DNA of 7,293 bases, from assembly GCA_945866285.1 (NCBI GenBank), contig CAMBHC010000127.1, positions 1-7,293 of the forward strand, in the 5' to 3' direction. Shown in pieces: positions 1 through 6,579 of the stretch. Under the pieces are notes generated by a model. That model had not been told where the DNA came from. It saw only the letters and a program-made list of their open reading frames with translations, and made no database searches. Within the stretch, counting starts at the first letter, position 1. Every line of letters begins with the position of its first letter. A program made the translations under genes and the position numbers. This DNA comes from Candidatus Sulfopaludibacter sp. SbA3. Its GTDB lineage: Bacteria > Acidobacteriota > Vicinamibacteria > Vicinamibacterales > UBA2999.

Positions 1-1
1 T

Positions 2-190
2 CAGCATCCGCACGAGCAGATTGTCACCGTCCTCGAGGGCGAGCTCGAACTGACCGTCGAGGGCACGACCCACCGTCTGTTGCCGGGCGTGGTCTACGTC
101 ATCCCACCGCAGGCGCGCCATTCCGGCCGCGGCATCACCGCTTGCCGCCTGCTCGACGTGTTCTCGCCGGCCCGCGACGACTACCGGTAG
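2..190 (+). CDS. Cupin-domain protein, C-terminal part (5' end outside window)
   Basis: The gene is open from the left edge, reading frame starting at base 2, and ends with TAG at 188-190; 62 residues are visible. They form the end of a small cupin barrel. The first metal-binding motif is seen as HPHEQ followed seven residues later by EGELELTVEG, and the second as PGVVYVIPPQARHSG, which supplies the late histidine. Small single-domain cupins bind a divalent metal or a small ligand through such histidines. Their roles vary (dioxygenases, isomerases, sensors, storage-like proteins), so the substrate cannot be told from this fragment. The start, any N-terminal domain and the upstream partner genes are missing. 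The gene ends about 150 bases before argG, with a hydrolase remnant between, so cotranscription with argG is possible but not shown. The family call is firm; the function is open. Confidence 0.85.
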   Translation, partial: QHPHEQIVTVLEGELELTVEGTTHRLLPGVVYVIPPQARHSGRGITACRLLDVFSPARDDYR

Positions 191-205
191 GCGACGTGCG
201 GCCCG

Positions 206-324
206 ATGCTTCGTGGGTCGGTCGGTCCCGTCCTGTTCGTCCACGGCACGCCCACCTGGTCGTTCGATTACCGCCCGACGGCACCGCGCGCGTGACCGAA
301 GAGATTGAGCATGTCCTGAATTAA
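206..324 (+). pseudogene. Degraded alpha/beta-hydrolase remnant (haloalkane dehalogenase-like N terminus)
   Basis: An ATG at 206 opens a 29-codon frame ending at TGA 293-295. Its residues GPVLFVHGTPTWSFDYRP (224-277) match the first strand and oxyanion HG loop of haloalkane dehalogenase-type alpha/beta hydrolases, which usually read like VLFVHGTPTWSFEYR. The rest of that fold (nucleophile elbow, cap, catalytic His, about 270 residues) is absent. After the stop, the adjacent frame continues as RVTEEIEHVLN and stops at TAA 322-324. This could be a joined C-terminal scrap of the same gene after an internal deletion, but it is too short to prove. The remnant lies between the cupin gene and argG, with no ribosome site of note. 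I read it as a gene fossil and not a functional peptide. The N-terminal match rests on memory of the family and not on an alignment. Confidence 0.55.
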
Positions 325-339
325 GATTGCAGGGCAGAC

Positions 340-1689
340 ATGCCCAACATCCTCCAGAGCCTTCCCGTCGGCGAGAACGTCGGCATCGCGTTTTCAGGTG
401 GTCTTGATACCAGCGCCGCCTTGCACTGGATGCGCGCGAAGGGCGCGGTGCCATACGCCTACACGGCGAACCTGGGGCAGCCCGACGAAGCCGACTACGA
501 CGAGATTCCGCGCAAGGCGATGAGCTACGGCGCTGAGAAGGCGCGCCTGATCGAATGCCGCGAACAGCTCGTCGCCGAGGGCATGGCCGCGTTGCAATGC
601 GGCGCCTTCCACATCACCACGGCCGGGCAGACCTACTTCAACACCACGCCGCTCGGGCGCGCCGTGACCGGCACCATGCTGGTTGCTGCCATGCGCGAAG
701 ACCACGTCAACATCTGGGGCGACGGCAGCACTTACAAGGGCAATGACATCGAGCGGTTCTACCGCTACGGCCTGCTCGCCAATCCCAGCCTGCGCATCTA
801 CAAGCCGTGGCTCGACCAGACGTTCATCGACGAACTCGGCGGCCGCAAGGAAATGTCGGAGTACATGGTCCGGCACGGCTTCCACTACAAGATGAGCGTC
901 GAGAAGGCTTACTCGACCGACTCGAACATTCTGGGCGCCACGCACGAAGCCAAGGATCTGGAATTCCTCAACAAGGGCATCACCATCGTCCAGCCGATCA
1001 TGGGCGTCGCGTTCTGGCGTGATGACGTGCCGGTGAAGGCCGAGACCGTGACGATTCGGTTTGAAGAGGGTCACCCGGTCGCGCTGAACGGCAAGACGTT
1101 CGCCACCGCGCTCGACCTGTTCATGGAAGCCAACGTCATTGGCGGCCGCCACGGCCTGGGCATGAGCGATCAGATCGAGAACCGCATCATCGAGGCCAAG
1201 AGCCGAGGCATTTACGAGGCGCCCGGACTGGCGCTGCTGTTCATCGCCTACGAGCGCCTGATCACCGGCATCCACAACGAAGACACCATCGAGCAATACC
1301 GCAACCACGGCCGTCGTCTTGGCCGTTTGCTCTACCAAGGCCGCTGGTTCGATCCGCAAACGCTGATGCTGCGCGAGAGCGCGCAGCGCTGGGTGGCGCG
1401 TCCGGTGACCGGCGAGGTCACGGTGGAACTGCGCCGTGGTAACGACTACTCGATTCTCGAAACCTCGAGCCCGAATCTGACCTACAAGCCCGAGCGCTTG
1501 ACCATGGAGAAGGGTGAGGAGGTGTTCTTCACGCCGCAGGATCGCATTGGCCAGTTGACGATGCGCAATCTCGACATCGCCGACACGCGCGAGAAGCTGA
1601 TGATCTATACGCAGCAGGGGCTGCTGGCGCCACCCGCATCGAGCGGATTGCCGCAGTTACCCGCGGCGGATGAGACAAAGAAGAAGTAG
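340..1689 (+). CDS. argG: Argininosuccinate synthase
   Basis: The product is a 449-residue cytosolic enzyme that joins citrulline and aspartate using ATP, giving argininosuccinate, AMP and pyrophosphate; this is the penultimate step of arginine synthesis. The ATP pyrophosphatase loop AFSGGLDTSAA lies at about residues 17-27. The conserved NIWGDGSTYKGNDIERF segment (about 124-140) and the IGGRHGLGMSDQIENRIIEAKSRG block (starting about 267) follow. Length and sequence track E. coli ArgG (447 residues) closely from end to end, including the C-terminal RRGNDYSI and NLTYKPERLTMEKG stretches. This places it in the long E. coli-like form and not the roughly 400-residue form of most bacteria. The start is supported by that alignment and by AGGG at 331-334, five bases before the ATG. 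No other arginine gene is in view, so it stands alone. It converges on the minus-strand gene ending at 1717. No frameshift or missing key residue is seen. Confidence 0.98.
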   Translation: MPNILQSLPVGENVGIAFSGGLDTSAALHWMRAKGAVPYAYTANLGQPDEADYDEIPRKAMSYGAEKARLIECREQLVAEGMAALQCGAFHITTAGQTYFNTTPLGRAVTGTMLVAAMREDHVNIWGDGSTYKGNDIERFYRYGLLANPSLRIYKPWLDQTFIDELGGRKEMSEYMVRHGFHYKMSVEKAYSTDSNILGATHEAKDLEFLNKGITIVQPIMGVAFWRDDVPVKAETVTIRFEEGHPVALNGKTFATALDLFMEANVIGGRHGLGMSDQIENRIIEAKSRGIYEAPGLALLFIAYERLITGIHNEDTIEQYRNHGRRLGRLLYQGRWFDPQTLMLRESAQRWVARPVTGEVTVELRRGNDYSILETSSPNLTYKPERLTMEKGEEVFFTPQDRIGQLTMRNLDIADTREKLMIYTQQGLLAPPASSGLPQLPAADETKKK

Positions 1690-1692
1690 GCC

Positions 1693-1716
1693 CCAAGCCT
1701 CCAGGCCCCCAGGTCT
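1693..1716. repeat. Three degenerate 8-bp units in the convergent argG gap
   Basis: Three consecutive octamers, CCAAGCCT, CCAGGCCC and CCAGGTCT, fill the gap between the argG stop (1687-1689) and the stop of the convergent gene (1717-1719). They share the period and the CCARG core of the arrays at 2594-2673 and 3812-3850. With only three diverged units this would be weak alone; the resemblance to the two other gaps is what makes it credible. No terminator hairpin is evident here for either converging gene. Confidence 0.55.
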
Positions 1717-2052
1717 TTACTTCAAGTAGAGAACGCCGAGATCGTCGTCATACCACTCGCGCAGCAGCAGGTAGTTTGAGAGCTGCACGTAGATGTGGTC
1801 GACCGGGTCAGCGACGGTCTGCTCCCAGTGCGCCCGCACCTCGGGTTCGAGCCGCAGCGTGATCGTCAACCATTTGCTACCCGACTGCGTGCTGCGGCTG
1901 ACCGAGGCGTAGGCTTCCCAGCCCGCGCCCATCAAGCGGAACCGCTCCTGTTGCACGTGAGCCGGCGAGCGGTCGGCCCACAGGCACATGCGGCCAGTGA
2001 GCGACCACACCGGTGGGTCTTTGACGAGTTCTGCGTCCTGATCCCAGATCAT
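1717..2052 (-). CDS. Hypothetical Trp-rich protein, 111 residues
   Basis: I do not recognise this protein. It is 111 residues with no signal peptide, no membrane segment and one cysteine (C23). It has seven tryptophans (3, 16, 25, 45, 61, 76, 100) and an acidic, aromatic C-terminal half (LREWYDDDLGVLYLK). The pattern of alternating hydrophobic residues around 61-69 (WLTITLRLE) suggests a small mixed alpha/beta cytosolic domain. It begins 15 bases after the cyclophilin stop, on the same strand and in the same frame, so the two are probably one operon. No clear Shine-Dalgarno sequence precedes ATG 2050-2052, which suggests translational coupling. It ends against argG, head to head with its 3' end. 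Codon use looks like that of its neighbours. That it is a real gene is supported by its position, its good start and its antisense-free location; its role is unknown. Confidence 0.7.
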   Translation of the reverse strand: MIWDQDAELVKDPPVWSLTGRMCLWADRSPAHVQQERFRLMGAGWEAYASVSRSTQSGSKWLTITLRLEPEVRAHWEQTVADPVDHIYVQLSNYLLLREWYDDDLGVLYLK

Positions 2053-2067
2053 CGAACGAAGTGACGG

Positions 2068-2577
2068 TCAGCTCGTTTCGATCTTGACCGACCTGACAAC
2101 GATTTCCGTGGCGGGACGGTCCTGCGCGCCGGTCTTGGTCTTGCCGATGGCGCGAATAATGTCGATGCCTTCGGTGACCTCGCCAAAAATAGCGTGCTTG
2201 TTGTCGAGCCACGGCGTGGGCGCCAGGGTGATGAAAAACTGGCTGCCGTTGGTGTTGGGGCCGGAGTTGGCCATCGACAGGATGCCGTCGCTGCCGTGGC
2301 GCAAGCCCGGGCCGAACTCATCGGCGAACTTGTAGCCCGGGCCGCCCATGCCATTGCCCGTTGGGCAGCCGCCCTGGATCATGAAGCCGTCGATCACGCG
2401 GTGGAAGATCAGGCCGTCATAGAACGGCCGGCTGACCTTCTGGTTGGTCTTGGGGTCGGTCCATTCCTGCGTGCCGGTGGCCAGGCCGACGAAGTTGGCT
2501 ACGGTCTTCGGCGCCTTATCGTCATACAGCTTGACCTTGAAGGTGCCCTCGGAAGTGTCGAATATCGCGGTAGTCAT
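2068..2577 (-). CDS. ppiB: Cyclophilin-type peptidyl-prolyl cis-trans isomerase
   Basis: The product is a 169-residue single-domain cyclophilin that speeds cis-trans isomerisation of Xaa-Pro bonds during protein folding. The active-site residues seen in human cyclophilin A are present in the expected order: FHR at 58-60 (catalytic R60), F65, M66 and Q68 in GFMIQGG, MANSGPNTNGSQFF at 102-115, and W123, L124 and H128 in PWLDNKHAIFGEV. There is no signal peptide, so it should act in the cytoplasm, like E. coli PpiB (164 residues); the gene symbol is by that analogy and not by proven orthology. An insertion near residues 36-50 (TQEWTDPKTNQKVSRP) is the kind common in bacterial and plastid forms. 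The start ATG at 2575-2577 gives the normal N terminus (MTTAIFDTSEGTFKVKLYDD). Upstream the strand has only AAGAA against the ATG, with no usual Shine-Dalgarno spacing. The Trp-rich gene follows at 15 bases. Confidence 0.96.
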   Translation of the reverse strand: MTTAIFDTSEGTFKVKLYDDKAPKTVANFVGLATGTQEWTDPKTNQKVSRPFYDGLIFHRVIDGFMIQGGCPTGNGMGGPGYKFADEFGPGLRHGSDGILSMANSGPNTNGSQFFITLAPTPWLDNKHAIFGEVTEGIDIIRAIGKTKTGAQDRPATEIVVRSVKIETS

Positions 2578-2583
2578 TTCTTA

Positions 2584-2589
2584 ATAATA
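2584..2589 (-). promoter_or_regulatory. Possible -10 box for the cyclophilin gene
   Basis: Read on the minus strand these bases are TATTAT, five of six matches to the sigma-70 -10 box, in the only A/T-rich patch of the divergent gap. A start site about seven bases downstream would fall at or next to the ATG at 2577, so the mRNA would be nearly leaderless. That fits the lack of a spaced Shine-Dalgarno sequence. The expected -35 position lies inside the 8-bp repeat array and is a poor match (TGGCAC). This is a weak call. Confidence 0.25.
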
Positions 2590-2673
2590 GGTGCCAAGGT
2601 GCCAAGGTGCCAAGGTGCCAGGGTGCCAGGGCGGCAAAGTGGCAAAGGGGCAAAGGGGCAAAGTGGCAAAGTG
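2590..2673. repeat. In-register array of ten 8-bp tandem repeats
   Basis: From 2594 to 2673 the sequence divides into ten octamers without a single indel: CCAAGGTG three times, CCAGGGTG, CCAGGGCG, GCAAAGTG, GCAAAGGG twice, then GCAAAGTG twice; 2590-2593 is a partial unit GGTG. The left half is a CCARGG type and the right half a GCAAAG type, so two sub-families are fused in one register. The array fills about 84 of the 103 bases between the divergent cyclophilin and hydrolase starts, reaching within seven bases of the hydrolase ATG. It is too short-period and spacer-free to be CRISPR. Related octamers occur at 1693-1716 and 3812-3850. Slipped-strand expansion is the likely origin; any role in expression is unknown. 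Confidence 0.95.
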
Positions 2674-2680
2674 TCCGATA

Positions 2681-3811
2681 ATGCAGCGCATGCGCATCTT
2701 GTTCACGGCCTCCCTGCTGCTCACGGCCTCGCTGGCCTCGGCCCAGGCGCCTTTTCGCGGGGTTGTCGAGGCGGCGGTCGAGAACGGGCGCCAGCTCAAG
2801 GGGCAGGTGACGCTCACCGTTGACGGCCAGCCCGTCGAGAAGAGGTTCGTTATTCGAGTGCCCGCCGCCGCCAAGGTTCCTGCGTGGAATGGGTCGCTGG
2901 TCATCGGCGCGCATGGCGGGTCGGGTGGCAATAGCGTCGACCGCACCGGCAAGGTATTCGGGACCAGCGAAACAGCACTGGACGATGTGATCGGGCAGTA
3001 CGCGCTGGCGCAGGGGTTCGCCTATGCCAGCGTCGATCGTGACGGCGCCATCCCGGCGCGTGGCGGCCTTGCGCTGACGTACGAGTTCACCAACCTGGCG
3101 AAGGCCGAGGTCGCCCGCCTGGCCGGCCGCGCGCCCTCGCGCGTGTACCTGGTGGGGCTGTCGATGGGCGGCGGCATCACGCGCCTCGCGGCCGAGGACC
3201 CACGACAGGTATTTGCCGGCACGGTGATCATTGCCGGCGCCGGCGGCGACCTGGTCACCCGGCTCGATCGCGCCACCAAGATGGCCGGGGTGTGGAAGCT
3301 GATCGATCCACGCGCGCACATCGGCATGTCGTCAGCCGACACCAAGATGCTCGCGTATGCCGCCGCCGTGGGCACGCCCGTCGAGGCGCGTCGGCTCTGG
3401 CCGTACACCGGCAGCGGGTCGGCGGCCGCGCTCGCGCAGCTGCAACTGGCGACCGAGGAGACCACCGGTAAAGTGATGGTGCCGACCATCGAGGTGGTGG
3501 GCACCTGGGACGACCTGGTCATTCGCGAGGTGCGCGCCTACAGCCGGCGCGTGGAGCCGAAGGCGTCCCATCGCCTGTATCAGGTCGAAGGCGTCTGGCA
3601 CATGTCGGGCGATGACGATGGCGTGATGGGGTTTCAGTACGCGGCTGAATCGCGCATGAAACTCGACAAGGACATCGCCGACGCGATGGGCGAGGGGCCC
3701 TCGTACATCCCGACCGTACGCGAGGCGTTCGACCACCTGGTCCGCTGGGTGGAGAAGGGCGCGCCCCCACCAGCGAACCAGATGGTCAAGCCTGGGGCCA
3801 AGCTCAAGTAG
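2681..3811 (+). CDS. Secreted alpha/beta hydrolase (esterase-like)
   Basis: The chosen start gives 376 residues. Residues 1-21 form a signal peptide: basic MQRMR, a hydrophobic core ILFTASLLLTASLA, and an ASA-QA cleavage site after A21. The mature protein is therefore exported, to the periplasm or outside. The alpha/beta-hydrolase fold is shown by an oxyanion loop GAHGGSGGN, the nucleophile elbow GLSMGG with S161, an acid in GTWDDLV (D277, less likely D278) and H307 in EGVWHMSG. The end FDHLVRWVEKGAPPP resembles the end of tannase and feruloyl-esterase-like enzymes, so an ester of a plant phenolic or a polyester oligomer is a plausible substrate. That is inference; the fold and triad are not. 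ATG 2690 is an alternative start three codons later. Reading further upstream to 2591 would add only translated repeats ahead of the signal peptide and is rejected. There is no good Shine-Dalgarno sequence, because the repeat array abuts the start. Confidence 0.85.
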   Translation: MQRMRILFTASLLLTASLASAQAPFRGVVEAAVENGRQLKGQVTLTVDGQPVEKRFVIRVPAAAKVPAWNGSLVIGAHGGSGGNSVDRTGKVFGTSETALDDVIGQYALAQGFAYASVDRDGAIPARGGLALTYEFTNLAKAEVARLAGRAPSRVYLVGLSMGGGITRLAAEDPRQVFAGTVIIAGAGGDLVTRLDRATKMAGVWKLIDPRAHIGMSSADTKMLAYAAAVGTPVEARRLWPYTGSGSAAALAQLQLATEETTGKVMVPTIEVVGTWDDLVIREVRAYSRRVEPKASHRLYQVEGVWHMSGDDDGVMGFQYAAESRMKLDKDIADAMGEGPSYIPTVREAFDHLVRWVEKGAPPPANQMVKPGAKLK

Positions 3812-3850
3812 CCAAGCCCCCAAGCCCCCAAGCCTCCGAGCCTTAAGCCT
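3812..3850. repeat. 8-bp tandem repeats after the hydrolase stop
   Basis: Starting directly after the TAG at 3809-3811 come four octamers, CCAAGCCC, CCAAGCCC, CCAAGCCT and CCGAGCCT, and then a seven-base unit TAAGCCT (3844-3850). The period and the CCAAG core are those of the array on the other side of the hydrolase gene and of the gap after argG, but the last three bases differ (CCC/CCT against GTG). The remaining 93 bases up to glgB show no hairpin with a T tract and no clear promoter. Confidence 0.85.
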
Positions 3851-3943
3851 CAATCCGGCGGCGGTCAGGTTGGTGATGGTCAAGCTCGCGCTGCCGGGTT
3901 CACAGCAGAGAGGAAATGGCGGCGGGCAGGGTAGCATACGGAG

Positions 3944-6145
<2,202 letters not shown>

Positions 6146-6225
6146 CCGGCTCCAGGTCCGCGCCAGGGAACGGGGCGCGTCGCAAATGGAACCCCGGCGC
6201 AGTTCTCGTGCCGCCTTGGGGCCAC

Positions 6226-6262
6226 AAAAAGGAAACGCCCGAGCGGCTCACACTGCTCGGGC
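6226..6262 (-). terminator. Terminator-like hairpin, minus strand
   Basis: Bases 6237-6244 (GCCCGAGC) and 6255-6262 (GCTCGGGC) form a perfect 8-bp G/C-rich stem with a 10-base loop. On the minus strand the stem is followed by GTTTCC and then TTTTT (6226-6230), a slightly delayed T tract. On the plus strand only ATTTCG follows, so it would be a poor terminator for glgB, which ends 91 bases before it. Bases 6146-6225, between glgB and this hairpin, show nothing else I can name. Confidence 0.6.
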
Positions 6263-6412
6263 ATTTCGATGCGCAGGTTATGCGCGTTGATTCTCCGGTG
6301 GCGTAGTCAAGCAACCCCCTTTTGGAATGTTGATCGCTTCTGTCCCGGCGGTGGCCACGCTTTGCCGTCGGGCTGGTGAAGATGTCACCTCTACTGGTGT
6401 GTCTCGCGTGGA
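6230..6412 (-). ncRNA. Candidate structured small RNA, unrecognised family
   Basis: This stretch has no credible protein gene but has the shape of a transcription unit. A TTGACA box and dyad lie just upstream on the minus strand (6418-6448), and the terminator-like hairpin at 6226-6262 ends it, predicting an RNA of about 180 nt. Inside are a hairpin GGTGA-5 nt-TCACC (6375-6389), a longer stem pairing 6344-6351 with 6365-6372 (one A-C mismatch on the minus strand, a G-U pair on the plus), and GCGCA-5 nt-TGCGC (6271-6285). That G-U pair leaves the transcribed strand somewhat open. I compared it by eye with tRNA, SRP RNA, RNase P RNA, 6S RNA and c-di-GMP riboswitch signatures and saw no match. 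If it is a riboswitch it has no visible gene to control, since glgB converges from the left. Confidence 0.35.
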
Positions 6413-6417
6413 TACCC

Positions 6418-6448
6418 CATAGACACGCCTCTGCGAGTCGCGTGTCAA
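6418..6448 (-). promoter_or_regulatory. TTGACA box within a dyad: possible regulated promoter
   Basis: On the minus strand bases 6448-6443 read TTGACA, a perfect -35 consensus. It overlaps one arm of a perfect dyad, GACACGC (6422-6428) and GCGTGTC (6440-6446), separated by 11 bases, which would place an operator-like site across the promoter spacer. The -10 is poor: the best nearby candidates are TGTCTA at the 17-base spacing or TATGGG further on. In GC-rich genomes a TTGACA can occur by chance, and the dyad could instead be a stem of an RNA read through the region. Confidence 0.3.
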
Positions 6449-6462
6449 TACCCCCCCAGGCA

Positions 6463-6508
6463 AGGCCGTTAGGCCTGACCCCACGCGGGGTGGAGCCCGC
6501 GCCCTCCA
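6463..6508. other. Three consecutive small inverted repeats
   Basis: Three hairpins sit almost end to end: AGGCC-GTTA-GGCCT (6463-6476), ACCCC-ACGC-GGGGT (6478-6491) and TGGAG-8 nt-CTCCA (6491-6508, sharing one base with the second). Each has five perfect pairs, and the first two have four-base loops. None has a T tract, so they are not terminators. They lie between the receptor terminator and the candidate promoter, and could be the 5' part of a larger structured RNA or a protein-binding region. Confidence 0.5.
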
Positions 6509-6520
6509 GCAACGGCGTAC

Positions 6521-6556
6521 AAGAAAAAAGGCCGGTGGGAATCGCTCCCACCGGCC
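6521..6556 (-). terminator. Strong intrinsic terminator of the TonB-dependent receptor gene
   Basis: GGCCGGTGGGA (6530-6540) and TCCCACCGGCC (6546-6556) form a perfect 11-bp stem with a five-base loop. On the minus strand it is followed at once by six T and then CTT (6521-6529). It begins 23 bases after the receptor stop codon (TAA at 6582-6580), which identifies its gene. Confidence 0.93.
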
Positions 6557-6579
6557 GGTTGAAACCTACGCCGCTGCTG

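Noticed and set aside
394..1359. Long minus-strand open frame of 321 codons inside argG
   Set aside because: It is the antisense of a highly conserved gene in GC-rich DNA; its translation is low-complexity (Ala, Val, Asp, His) with no recognisable domain.
2590..2673. CRISPR array
   Set aside because: The repeats are 8 bp and contiguous, without unique spacers, and no cas gene is present.
2591..2680. N-terminal extension of the hydrolase by 30 codons
   Set aside because: It only translates the 8-bp repeats (an eight-residue periodic peptide) and would put residues ahead of a good signal peptide.
6340..6375. c-di-GMP (GEMM-I) riboswitch, suggested by GACGGCAAAGCG on the minus strand
   Set aside because: The fixed GACGCAAAGC core is not matched, the partner stems are not in the right order, and there is no gene downstream to control.
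6266..6528. tRNA or SRP RNA gene, suggested by GGTCAGGCC on the minus strand
   Set aside because: No T-arm GGTTCGAATCC-like motif, acceptor stem or GGAAG-type SRP apical loop could be found on either strand.
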